Assembly: GCF_023050945.1 (NCBI RefSeq)
Contig: NZ_JALKIM010000027.1
Span: 1-46,402, forward strand
Direction of reading: 5' to 3'
Length of the DNA stretch: 46,402 nt
Origin: Anaerobiospirillum sp. NML120448
Lineage (GTDB): Bacteria > Pseudomonadota > Gammaproteobacteria > Enterobacterales > Succinivibrionaceae
In this document: positions 1 to 8,482 of the stretch, piece by piece
Numbering within the stretch: position 1 is the first letter of the stretch
How the letters are laid out: every line of letters begins with the position of its first letter
The notes under the pieces: model-generated
What the model was told of the DNA's origin: nothing
What the model saw: only the letters and a program-made list of their open reading frames with translations
The model's database searches: none
Translations under genes and position numbers: made by a program

Positions 1-20
1 ATTTAATAATATTTTAAAGC

Positions 21-45
21 AAAAAGGCATATTTATGCCGTTTTA
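21..45 (+). terminator. Putative intrinsic terminator at the window edge
   Basis: A short hairpin, GGCAT with its complement ATGCC around a 4-nt loop, is flanked by five A on the left and GTTTT on the right, so it could act in either direction. It would end a gene lying left of the window, or transcription leaving glgX. The stem is only 5 bp, so this is tentative. Confidence 0.4.
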
Positions 46-46
46 A

Positions 47-398
47 TACAATTAAAAATTAATCACACCAAAACGTCATTACCATTTTTGCGAAAATTCA
101 CGTATAAAACTGAGAAAAGATATAATATCAAACTCCAGCAGAGTTAACTTGACATATATACGTTAAACAGCTTATTTATCTTGTTTCTTATAAGCAACAA
201 ATTAAAACCATCCAAATTCTTTGAAATACGCTCTATAAGCAACCTACTATAACTTATACCCTACAAGCATTGATGAATAGATGTTATTAAACATAAAAAA
301 ATGAGGGATATAAGAATTGCTTATGCATAGTTTAATGTCAAAGCTAGAGGCTTATAGCTGTGTAAGATTTTTTTGGGTGAGGTAAAAGAGAACTTGAA
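47..398. other. Gene-free stretch downstream of glgX
   Basis: No open reading frame with a credible start, no RNA gene and no repeat was recognised here. The sequence is AT-rich spacer between the window edge and the hairpin that follows glgX. Confidence 0.5.
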
Positions 399-428
399 CT
401 GCTGCATCATCTGACTATGGTGCAGCAG
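399..428 (-). terminator. Hairpin downstream of glgX
   Basis: CTGCTGCA at 399-406 pairs with TGCAGCAG at 421-428. Allowing one G-T pair, the stem extends to 12 bp with a 6-nt loop. It lies 67 bp past the glgX stop codon on the minus strand and is followed in that direction by a broken pyrimidine run, so it is probably the glgX terminator. A weak T-run keeps confidence moderate. Confidence 0.5.
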
Positions 429-494
429 TGGCTTAAGCAACCTTCTAGGGTTTGGGGCTAGGAGGCAGCTATAAAGGGGAGCTTTACTTTAGCT

Positions 495-2582
495 TTAGAA
501 AGCTGGGGCTACCAAAATGATGAGAGAGCGAGCGTTGACCTTTACTTTGTCACCAGCATTGTAGTGAGGCATAGTAAAGATATTTACTACATCATCTGGG
601 AGGCTATCGGCGGTGTCGACTAACATGCTCCACTGGCGCTTGGAGTTACGTGGTAATGGTGGTAACTCAACATCAAGGTCTTCCCAATAAGCATTAACAA
701 AGATGTAGGCATAAATGCTATAAACACCCCAGTAAGCCATAAGACCAATGGTATGGGAGTTATCTGACCAATCAGGTTGGAATGGCTTAACACCATGCCA
801 CTGTAATTTGGTATTACGTAACACACCATCAAGCATAGTATAGTTACGGCGACGGAAAGTATTAGAAGCACGAGTTCTAATGGTACGGCGCTTAATCATT
901 TGACGGGTAAAGGCAAGCATTTCCTCTTGGCGCTTATCTAAGTCCCAGTTCATCCAAGAGAGCTCATTGTCTTGGCAGTAGGCGTTATTGTTGCCATTTT
1001 GAGTGCGCAAGATCTCATCACCCATTAAAATCATTGGGGTACCCATGGATAAGACAGTAAGAGCTAACATGTTCTTACATTGACGTAAGCGTAATTCATT
1101 AAGATGCTCATCGTCGGTAGGGCCTTCAATACCATAGTTAGTTGAGTAGTTGTCATTATTACCGTCACGGCCCATTTCACCATTGTCTAAATTATGCTTA
1201 TAGGAATAAGACACAAGATCATTAAGGGTAAAGCCATCATGACAGGTAATAAAGTTAATACTCTTTTGTGGGTCGATTTCTCTTTCGTTATAGATATCTG
1301 GAGAGCCAATTAAGCGTAATACGAACTTCTTAATAGAGTTAGAGTCACCTCTCATAAAGGATCGAACATCGTCTCTAAATTGACCATTCCACTCACGCCA
1401 CTTTGAGCCAGAAATGTTACCTAATTGGTAAAGACCACCAGCATCCCAAGGCTCAGCAATAATCTTAGCATCGGCTAAGCGGCAGTTGCGGTCAATATCT
1501 AAGAGGGCAGGGGCATTCTTAAGTGGAGTACCATCAGCATCACGAGCTAAAATGGAGGCTAAATCAAAGCGGAAGCCATCAACGTGCATTTCCTCTTTCC
1601 AGAAAATAAGAGAATCTAAGATTAAGGAACGTACAATTGGATTGTTGGCATTAAGGGTATTACCACAACCAGAGTAATTGTAGTAATCACCTTGGTCGTT
1701 CATGATGTAATAGCTGCGCTTATCATAGCCCTTAAAGCAATAACATGGGCCGTTGGCATCACCTTCTGAGGTGTGGTTATAAACCACGTCTAAAATTACC
1801 TCAATACCATTACGGTGGAGAGCCTTAACCATGTCTCTAAACTCATCTAATGGGCCCATAATGGACTTATCAGAGGAGTAGGCCTCATGAACAGCAAAGA
1901 AGCTCATTGGGCAATAGCCCCAATAGTTTTCTTTACCAGGCAAAGCATCAAACTTGTCGTATTGGTAAACAGGGAGCAACTCAACAGCAGTAACACCCAA
2001 ATCAACTAAATAAGGGATCTTTTCAATTAAGCCACGGTAAGAGCCTCGAATGTCCTCAGCTACTTGAGAGCTTGGGTGAGCGGTAAAGCCCTTAACATGC
2101 ATTTCATAAATAACAGTCTTATTTAAAGCATGCTTAGGAGCACAGTCTAAGCCCCAATTATACTTAGAGGTATCTACTACTACGGAACGGGCGGCAGTAG
2201 CAACATTTTGCTCTTCATCATTGCCTTGGAAACGTTGGTAGTTTTTAGGAAATACTACACGCTTACCATAAGGATCAATTAAGACCTTGCCAATTTCCAC
2301 GTGGCTAGCAGCTGACTTATAAGAGCGTACGGCTTCACGAACACGCCAAGCGTAAATTTGTTGATCACCAATGCCTGCAACAAATACATGCCAGTAATAA
2401 ACAGAGCGGAATAAGTGTGAGGATAGGGAGATGACTGTTGGCTGAGTATCGTCAACATCTTTGAATAATAAGAGCTCAATAACCGAGGCGGCAGGGCAAT
2501 AAATGGCAAAGTTAACACCACCATTTTCAATGGTAGCTCCCAGTTTATTGCAATGTCCTTGAGAGACAACATATTTATCCAA
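495..2582 (-). CDS. glgX: Glycogen debranching enzyme GlgX (isoamylase-type, GH13)
   Basis: This 695-residue protein should hydrolyse alpha-1,6 branches of phosphorylase-trimmed glycogen in the cytoplasm. An N-terminal CBM48-like domain (about residues 14-110, GATIENGGVNFAIY) precedes the GH13 barrel. The four conserved GH13 regions are visible: DVVYNH (from 265), GFRFDLA with nucleophile Asp340, IIAEPWD with acid/base Glu377, and TCHDGF with Asp449. Length is normal for GlgX. The start codon is TTG at 2580-2582, chosen because GGAG lies 7 nt upstream and no nearer ATG retains the CBM48. No other glg gene is adjacent, so it appears to be a single-gene unit. TreX/isoamylase-like debranching enzymes are the nearest alternative assignment. 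Confidence 0.93.
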   Translation of the reverse strand: MDKYVVSQGHCNKLGATIENGGVNFAIYCPAASVIELLLFKDVDDTQPTVISLSSHLFRSVYYWHVFVAGIGDQQIYAWRVREAVRSYKSAASHVEIGKVLIDPYGKRVVFPKNYQRFQGNDEEQNVATAARSVVVDTSKYNWGLDCAPKHALNKTVIYEMHVKGFTAHPSSQVAEDIRGSYRGLIEKIPYLVDLGVTAVELLPVYQYDKFDALPGKENYWGYCPMSFFAVHEAYSSDKSIMGPLDEFRDMVKALHRNGIEVILDVVYNHTSEGDANGPCYCFKGYDKRSYYIMNDQGDYYNYSGCGNTLNANNPIVRSLILDSLIFWKEEMHVDGFRFDLASILARDADGTPLKNAPALLDIDRNCRLADAKIIAEPWDAGGLYQLGNISGSKWREWNGQFRDDVRSFMRGDSNSIKKFVLRLIGSPDIYNEREIDPQKSINFITCHDGFTLNDLVSYSYKHNLDNGEMGRDGNNDNYSTNYGIEGPTDDEHLNELRLRQCKNMLALTVLSMGTPMILMGDEILRTQNGNNNAYCQDNELSWMNWDLDKRQEEMLAFTRQMIKRRTIRTRASNTFRRRNYTMLDGVLRNTKLQWHGVKPFQPDWSDNSHTIGLMAYWGVYSIYAYIFVNAYWEDLDVELPPLPRNSKRQWSMLVDTADSLPDDVVNIFTMPHYNAGDKVKVNARSLIILVAPAF

Positions 2583-3461
2583 GATTCTTCTCCATTTTCC
2601 AAACGAGCCAAGACAACTAAGAGCTAAATACTTGATAGTTCCCCTTAGATAGTTTGTTGCTCTAACGACAGATCAATACTGCTACCAATATGAATGGTTA
2701 GATATGTATTACAGACTCAATTAAGATGCAGCAAAGATGCAAAGATTCAGCACTTAATTGCCCTCTTGTAAGGGATACAAGCTCCTAATGATACTGGTAA
2801 TTTGTGCTGGCTATATTTTGCCAGCAAAACTTAAAAAATCAAGATGTATATCATGTTTTGCTAAAGATAAACTTGACAACAAAACGGCTTTTTTATCCTG
2901 ATTGTTGCAATGCTTAATCCCAAAAGATATTTATCATCACTACAGAGGTTCTCATAGGTCTTAGCCAAAGTAATACGCATGTAAATTATGTTTTATCTAT
3001 TAAGAGCATACAAAGTAGCAAGATACAGTGTTTGTGCAGGTAAGATACATTAATAAAACCAAGTGAACCATACTCACATCAAGCTGCATGGAAAAGCTTT
3101 AAGTAAGGGCATTTAAATTGTGGCTTTAATGCTCCTAAAAGGAGCAAGTGTTACCAATCCAAAACAAGCTTAGCTATTCTCTGAAAATAGCCTCGGGCTC
3201 ATAAAATGGGCTAAACTTCATTAAATTAAGCTCTCATGCTTTCTGTATAGTCTGACTGAACAATAGCTCAGTTAATACTTTTTGTTAGCCTGGTAAGGTG
3301 CAAAGTAGGAAAGAGCAAGCTTAATAGGCTAAACTTAACACTTAAGAGCTAATCTTTTCTTTGGCAGCTCAGCCCAGCCTAGCTTAGCAAAGCAAAGCTA
3401 AGCCTCGTGCAGCAAAACTCCGTGTAGCAAAGCTCAGTTCAACTAAGCTTTAGTTAATGGG
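2583..3461. other. Intergenic region between glgX and the tandem repeats
   Basis: No convincing gene is seen. It holds the divergent upstream regions of glgX and nadE. A small hairpin (TGCTGGC at 2805-2811 with GCCAGCA at 2820-2826) and, from about 3360, degenerate AGCTAAGC-like words foreshadow the ordered tandem repeats that begin at 3462. Confidence 0.5.
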
Positions 3462-4103
3462 AGCTAAGCTACGATGCATATGTATGTGCTTAGGCAAGCT
3501 AATATAAGTAAAGGCAAGCCAAGGCAGTCATAGCCAGCTAAGATGCATATGTATGTGTTCTGGCAAGCTAAGATAAGTCAAGGCAAGCCAAGGCAGTCAG
3601 AGCTAGCTAAGAGGCATATGTATGTGCTCGGGCAAGCTAAGATAAGCAAAGGCGAGCCAAGGCAGCCATAGCTAGCTAAGATGCATATGCGTGTTCTGGC
3701 AAGCTAAGATAATCCAAGGTGAGCCAAGGCAGCCATAGCTAGCTAAGATGCATATGCGTGTTCTGGCAAGCTAAGATAATCCAAGGTGAGCCAAGGCAGT
3801 CAGAGCTAGCTAAGAGGCATATGTATGTGCTCAGGCAAGCTAAGATAATCAAAGGCGAGCCAAGGCAGCCAAGGCCGTCACAGCTAGCTAAGAGGCATAT
3901 GTATGTGTTCTGGCAAGCTAAGATAAGTCAAGGCGAGCCAAGGCAGCCACGGCCAGCTAAGATGCATATGTATATGCTCAGGCAAGCTAAGATAAGTCAA
4001 GGCGAGCCAAGGCAGCCACTGCTAGCTAAGATGCTTATATATGGGCACAGGAGAGCTAAGATAATCTAAAGTGAGCCAAGTTTAGCCAATGTGAGCCAAG
4101 GTG
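3462..4103. repeat. Nine tandem ~69-bp repeats upstream of nadE
   Basis: Units begin at 3462, 3536, 3605, 3674, 3741, 3808, 3886, 3955 and 4024, giving lengths of 74, 69, 69, 67, 67, 78, 69 and 69 bp plus a diverged last unit. Each reads roughly AGCTAAGATGCATATG, then a short variable piece, GGCAAGCTAAGATAA, and AAGGCGAGCCAAGGCAGCCA. Units 4 and 5 are nearly identical. Because some units are 67 or 78 bp, no constant reading frame crosses the array, so the repetitive 103-codon frame at 3758-4069 is judged non-coding. The array stops about 110 bp before the nadE ATG. Confidence 0.9.
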
Positions 4104-4195
4104 AATTTAGGGAATACCTGAGCTTAACAGTTAGTTGGTTTGGTCTTAGCTATAAGGGGTTGCCAGAGAAATTAGCTGACCATTTGTTTTTGTTT

Positions 4196-4202
4196 AAAGG
4201 GA
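4196..4202 (+). promoter_or_regulatory. nadE ribosome-binding site deciding the start
   Basis: AAAGGGA ends 8 nt before the ATG at 4211. It supports that start over the upstream GTG at 4091, which lies in repeat sequence. Confidence 0.6.
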
Positions 4203-4210
4203 ATGCAGAT

Positions 4211-6250
4211 ATGGAGCTTACATTAGATAATGTTGCTACTTTAGCTTTAAATACCCAAGCTTTTGGTGTTAAGCAAAATTTACAGCGCATTAATCAAGCA
4301 GTTCAACAGGCCTTAGAGCAAGGAAAGAATGCTTTATTTTGTAGCGAGCTGTGTGTCAGCGGCATGGAGTGTAATGATTTATTCTTCTCCTCAGCCTTTA
4401 TTGCTAAAGTGCAAGAGCAAGTAAAGGAGTTTCAAAGCTCATTACCTTTAGACTTTGTTGTTGGTCTGGGCATGCCTAAGATCATGACTGCCTCTTGCTT
4501 TGCTAATGAGGAGGCCTTTAATGCTGCTATTGCTTATGATGATGAAGAGCAAAAAGAGCAAGCTGCCTTGTATGGTTTAGAAAATGGCCCTTTAGCTAGT
4601 GCTTATGTCTTACTTACTCGTGATGAGGTGGTATTTACTGCTCCAAGTAAGTTAAAGCTTGAGCATAGCCGTCTTGATTATAGTGTGCGCTATTTCTACC
4701 AAGCCTATGAATTTCCAGGCTTTGATTTAGTTCATGGCTATGTAGCTCAAGTAGGCGAGCAAAAGATTTTAATTGCCTTTGGTGATTCTCAATTATTTAT
4801 TAGCCCTGATTTGCAGGACTACATTGCACAGCACCATGATGAATTTGCCTTTATCGTAGTGCCAGAGGCTTATGGCTATGAAGTGGAATTACCTCAGCGT
4901 TATGAGCAAGAGGCCTTAGCCTTAGCTGCTACTTATAACTTGCCTTTAATTAGAGTTAATAATTTAGGTTGCGAGGGTGGTTCTACCATTTATGATGGTC
5001 AGTGTATCTTTATTAAAGATAATGAAGTTATTGCCCGTAATCCTTTATTCTCCTTTAGACCATATGAAATAGTTACTGCTAAGAGCGGTGTAGAGCCAGC
5101 TTTGGCTGAGTACGATGAAATGCTCAAAGCTGTGGCTCTTGGTATGTATGACTGGATGAAAAAGACCCACTCTAAGGGCTTTGCTCTGTCTTTGTCAGGT
5201 GGTGCTGACTCTGCTTTATGTGCAACTGTAGTAGCTTTAAGCCAGGTACATGCTTTACGCCATTTAGGTGCCCAAGAATACGTACAAGAGCTCAAAGAGC
5301 TTAATATTAAGTTTGACTATGATGCCTTCTTAGAGGAGGTCATAAGCCTTGGTGGCATGGGCCCATATTCAAGCGCTACTAGCAATCTTCTTATGGAAAA
5401 GATGATTGAGGTGCTTAAAAAGTATGTTATTCCACAGGTATTGGTATGTGCCTACCAAGGATCTGACTACTCGGGTCAAGTAACCAGAGTAGCTGCTACC
5501 AAGATGTCTGAGTGCTTAGGTGCTACTTTCTATGAGTGGTCAATTTCCAATGTTGTAAGTGACTACTTAAGTAATATCAATAAGGCTTTAGGCTATGAGC
5601 TTAGCTGGAGCAGCGATGATATTGCTCTGCAAAATATTCAAGCACGCTCTCGTTTACCTGGTATTTGGTTATTAGCTAACCATAAGGGCTTTTTACTAAT
5701 TGCTACCTCAAACTTATCTGAGGCTGCGGTAGGCTATTGCACTATGGATGGCGATACTGCTGGTGGTTTAAGCCCAATTGCAGGTATTGGTAAGAGCACT
5801 ATCTTAAAGATGAATCGTGCCATTATGCATGATGGTATTGGCTTAGATGGTTTTGAGCAGCGCTTTAAAGTTCCTGCCATGAGCTATATTGTAGCCCAAG
5901 CCCCAACAGCTGAATTGCGTCCAGGTGGTGAGCAAACTGATGAAAAGGACTTAATGCCATATCCACTATTAGACACCATTCGTCGCCTCTTTGCCCAGGA
6001 GGACATGCTACCAGATCAAATCGAGCATGCCTTAATTGCAGGCAAGGAAGATGACTTTAAGAGCGTTACTGTAGATTTAGGCCTGAGCGACGAGGATATT
6101 AAGCGCTCAGTCAAGCGCTTCTTTAACCTCTTTCAACGTAACCAATGGAAGCGTGAGCGCTTTGCCACCGCCTTCCACATCGAAAAGGACGACAGCTCCC
6201 CTAAGGGCTACTTACGCCTCCCAGTGCTAAGCGCCTCCTTATACGATTAG
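4211..6250 (+). CDS. nadE: NAD synthetase NadE with N-terminal nitrilase-like domain
   Basis: NadE adenylates and amidates nicotinic acid adenine dinucleotide to NAD+, the last step of NAD synthesis. The 679-residue protein has an N-terminal carbon-nitrogen hydrolase (glutaminase-like) domain, residues ~1-300, and a C-terminal synthetase domain with the ATP P-loop SGGADS at 329-334. A frame opens earlier with a GTG at 4091 inside the tandem repeats. The ATG at 4211 is preferred because AAAGGGA lies 8 nt upstream and family similarity starts there. In the glutaminase domain the expected Glu (SELCVSG, Glu46) and a Lys (147 or 149) are present. Where relatives carry the catalytic Cys (EICEDLW-type motif), this protein reads IAFGDSQLF (around Gly191), so glutamine use may be lost. 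The 3' 515 bp are duplicated at 7806-8320. Confidence 0.92.
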   Translation: MELTLDNVATLALNTQAFGVKQNLQRINQAVQQALEQGKNALFCSELCVSGMECNDLFFSSAFIAKVQEQVKEFQSSLPLDFVVGLGMPKIMTASCFANEEAFNAAIAYDDEEQKEQAALYGLENGPLASAYVLLTRDEVVFTAPSKLKLEHSRLDYSVRYFYQAYEFPGFDLVHGYVAQVGEQKILIAFGDSQLFISPDLQDYIAQHHDEFAFIVVPEAYGYEVELPQRYEQEALALAATYNLPLIRVNNLGCEGGSTIYDGQCIFIKDNEVIARNPLFSFRPYEIVTAKSGVEPALAEYDEMLKAVALGMYDWMKKTHSKGFALSLSGGADSALCATVVALSQVHALRHLGAQEYVQELKELNIKFDYDAFLEEVISLGGMGPYSSATSNLLMEKMIEVLKKYVIPQVLVCAYQGSDYSGQVTRVAATKMSECLGATFYEWSISNVVSDYLSNINKALGYELSWSSDDIALQNIQARSRLPGIWLLANHKGFLLIATSNLSEAAVGYCTMDGDTAGGLSPIAGIGKSTILKMNRAIMHDGIGLDGFEQRFKVPAMSYIVAQAPTAELRPGGEQTDEKDLMPYPLLDTIRRLFAQEDMLPDQIEHALIAGKEDDFKSVTVDLGLSDEDIKRSVKRFFNLFQRNQWKRERFATAFHIEKDDSSPKGYLRLPVLSASLYD

Positions 6251-6418
6251 CCACCTGCGCAACCCCATCAAGCAACAACTAGCTTAAAACACTACCAGCC
6301 CAGTTAAATTAGCCGCCAAGCCTCAAGCCTGGCTCCATAACTGGGCTCTTTCGTAGTTAAAGCCCCCTTCCAACCTCTACCTCAGACGAAGCTCAAGCCT
6401 GAATCTAAGCCACAACTT
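5736..6418. repeat. Long direct repeat, copy 1 (3' end of nadE and downstream)
   Basis: This block aligns with 7806-8482. In the coding part (through 6250) there are 11 mismatches. Ten are silent and one changes Pro to Thr near the C terminus. Past the stop codon the copies diverge more, with small indels, but remain alignable to the shared GCCACA(A/G)CTT. Confidence 0.92.
6297..6352 (+). terminator. nadE terminator
   Basis: AGCCCAGTTA (6297-6306) and TAACTGGGCT (6338-6347) form a perfect 10-bp stem around an inner partial hairpin, followed by CTTTC. It lies 46 bp after the nadE stop codon. The duplicate copy downstream has kept the inner stem but lost part of the outer one. Confidence 0.6.
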
Positions 6419-6458
6419 TTGTTGAGTAGAACCCAAAATTTTGTTGCCGAGTATATTG

Positions 6459-6822
6459 AATTTCAATGTCTGTTTACCTGAAATTTGCTGAAATTTATCC
6501 CTTATTGATATAAATCCGATATATATCAGGATAGTTGTTTTTTGAAAGTGATATTTATCACTTAATCGAAAATGCTCTTTGTGCTCTTAAAGCTGATTTA
6601 CAAGGGAAATTTCGTAAGTTAAGGGATAATTTTCAGCAAATTTCAGGCACTAGTGCATTGTATTTTGCCACGATTTTTTCAACAACTCTTGCTAGAATAA
6701 ATGAGCAAATTTATATCGCATTTATATACTATTAACACACTATATCGAAAATCGTAGCAGCTCTTGGGTGCGTACTTGTCACTATAGTCGAGAGAAACGC
6801 AGCAAATAATTGAGGTGAACGT
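6459..6822. other. Unique spacer at the left end of the methylase insert
   Basis: This AT-rich stretch is not part of the duplication and presumably holds the methylase promoter. A 66-codon TTG-initiated frame at 6535-6735 lacks a good ribosome site and resembles nothing I recognise, so it is not called as a gene. Confidence 0.4.
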
Positions 6823-7779
6823 ATGGCTATTCATAATAAGTCACATCATAATCATGCTTTGATGTCTTTGAATAAAATGCGCAAAGACAATACGCTTAAG
6901 CATAAGACGGCGGCTGATTTTTCTAATCCTGATAAAACTAAGATATGCCTGAATATCATGGACTGCTGTGATTTTTTGAAAGCAATACCTGACAATTCCG
7001 TGCAGTTAATTTGCATTGACCCGCCATATAATCTCGAACTTGCAGACTGGGATATTTACGACAACTATATTGAGTGGGCTGCAAAATGGCTTGATGAAGC
7101 ATACAGAGTTCTTTCAATGGACGGTAGTATGGTTATTTTTGGTGGCATTCAGTTTAGAGATGTCAAATCGGGAGATTTGATTGATATAATTCATTACATC
7201 AGACATAATACAAAGTTCAAGTTGATTAACACTATTATTTGGCGATACAAAAATGGAATGTCTGCTCATCGGTATTTTGCCAATAGACATGAGGAAGTAA
7301 TTTGGTTGGCCAAATCTAATGACTATTATTTTGATTTAGATTCTGTTAGAGTGCCATATTCTGAAAAGGAATTGGCACTAGCACTGAAAGATAAGCGGCT
7401 AAATCCCGAAAACACAATGAAAGGGAAAAACCCAACAAATGTATGGGAAATCGGCCGTTTAAACGGAAACAGTAAAGAGCGGGTAGGACACCCGACTCAA
7501 AAGCCTATTGAAATAATTGGTCGTTTTGTTAAAGCTCTATCATACCCAGGCTCTGTAGTACTTGATTTTTTTGCGGGCAGCGGTACTGTTGGGCGTGTCT
7601 GTATCACAGAGGGACGACATTGTTTGATGTGTGATAGTGCCATTACTTCAATAGACTATTTCAATAAGCATCTTGAATTGATGAAGAATTTAGGGCAAAA
7701 CACTGATTATATAGAAATCAGCAGCGTTGATGATTTTTTCACACCTATCTTTCAAAATTCGACAACGTCAGCATTATAG
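6823..7779 (+). CDS. DNA adenine N6-methyltransferase, RsrI-like (probably GAATTC)
   Basis: This 318-residue enzyme should transfer a methyl group from S-adenosylmethionine to adenine in DNA. The catalytic motif DPPY is at 66-69 and the AdoMet motif DFFAGSGT starts at 248, so catalytic motif precedes AdoMet motif (beta-class order). From memory of the family, long stretches (NGMSA.R.FANRHEE, KDKRLNPE, NPTNVW, GHPTQKP) match M.RsrI, which methylates GAATTC. The specificity is therefore an inference from family. TGAGGTG ends a few bases before the ATG and supports the start. No partner restriction endonuclease is seen on either side, making it an orphan here. It sits between two copies of the nadE 3' end, which suggests arrival by insertion with a long target duplication or by homologous import. 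Confidence 0.9.
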   Translation: MAIHNKSHHNHALMSLNKMRKDNTLKHKTAADFSNPDKTKICLNIMDCCDFLKAIPDNSVQLICIDPPYNLELADWDIYDNYIEWAAKWLDEAYRVLSMDGSMVIFGGIQFRDVKSGDLIDIIHYIRHNTKFKLINTIIWRYKNGMSAHRYFANRHEEVIWLAKSNDYYFDLDSVRVPYSEKELALALKDKRLNPENTMKGKNPTNVWEIGRLNGNSKERVGHPTQKPIEIIGRFVKALSYPGSVVLDFFAGSGTVGRVCITEGRHCLMCDSAITSIDYFNKHLELMKNLGQNTDYIEISSVDDFFTPIFQNSTTSAL

Positions 7780-7815
7780 TGCAAGAAAATGGTGAAATAA
7801 ACACAATTGCACTAT
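7776..7815. repeat. Inverted repeat straddling the right insert junction
   Basis: ATAGTGCAA (7776-7784, overlapping the methylase stop codon) is the perfect reverse complement of TTGCACTAT (7807-7815), which is nadE sequence. One arm lies in the insert and the other in the duplicated target. The same arm occurs in the intact nadE at 5737-5745. Confidence 0.7.
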
Positions 7816-8320
7816 GGATGGCGATACTGCTGGTGGTTTAAGCCCAATTGCAGGTATTGGTAAGAGCACTATATTAAAGATGAATCGTGCCATTATGCAT
7901 GATGGTATTGGCTTAGATGGCTTTGAGCAGCGCTTTAAAGTTCCTGCTATGAGCTATATTGTAGCCCAAGCCCCAACAGCTGAGTTGCGTCCAGGTGGTG
8001 AGCAAACTGATGAAAAGGACTTAATGCCATATCCATTATTAGACACCATTCGTCGCCTCTTTGCCCAAGAGGACATGCTACCAGATCAAATCGAGCATGC
8101 CTTAATTGCAGGCAAGGAAGATGACTTTAAGAGCGTTACTGTAGATTTAGGTCTAAGCGACGAGGATATTAAGCGCTCAGTCAAGCGCTTCTTTAACCTC
8201 TTCCAGCGTAACCAATGGAAGCGTGAGCGCTTTGCCACCGCCTTCCACATCGAAAAGGACGACAGCTCCACTAAGGGCTACTTACGCCTCCCAGTGCTAA
8301 GCGCCTCCTTATACGATTAG
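7806..8320 (+). pseudogene. Truncated second copy of nadE (C-terminal 168 codons)
   Basis: The frame from the internal Met codon at 7814 to the stop at 8320 repeats the NadE C terminus, from the DGDTAGG segment onward. It lacks the nitrilase-like domain and the SGGADS ATP loop, so it cannot be a synthetase. The frame remains open and 10 of 11 nucleotide differences from the intact gene are silent. That argues that one of the two 3' ends was under selection in a full-length gene until recently. It is probably the original host 3' end displaced by the methylase insertion, though the reverse history (copy 1 original, copy 2 imported) fits the sequence equally well. Confidence 0.88.
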
Positions 8321-8482
8321 CCCTCAGCGCAACTCCAGCAAGCTACAAATAGCTTAAAACACTACCAGCCCAGTTAAATTATCCGCCAGGCCCAAAGCCT
8401 GGCCATTTAACAGGGTTCTTTCGTAGTTAAAGCCCCTTCCAACCACAAGCCAACCTCAGGCTAAGCTTAAGCCTGAATATAG
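7806..8482. repeat. Long direct repeat, copy 2
   Basis: Partner of 5736-6418, starting at the same ATTGCACTATGG sequence. An inner hairpin from the nadE terminator region is kept here as GCCAGGC (8385-8391) with GCCTGGC (8397-8403). Confidence 0.92.

Noticed and set aside
3758-4069. Open frame of 103 codons with repeated QAKI.GEPRQP units
   Set aside because: It lies wholly in the tandem repeats, unit lengths of 67 and 78 bp break the frame elsewhere, and there is no ribosome site.
3462-4103. Possible CRISPR array
   Set aside because: The units are contiguous tandem repeats of ~69 bp without unique spacers, and no cas genes are present.
6535-6735. 66-codon frame upstream of the methyltransferase, considered as a control-protein gene
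   Set aside because: TTG start, no Shine-Dalgarno at a proper distance, no helix-turn-helix and no recognisable similarity.
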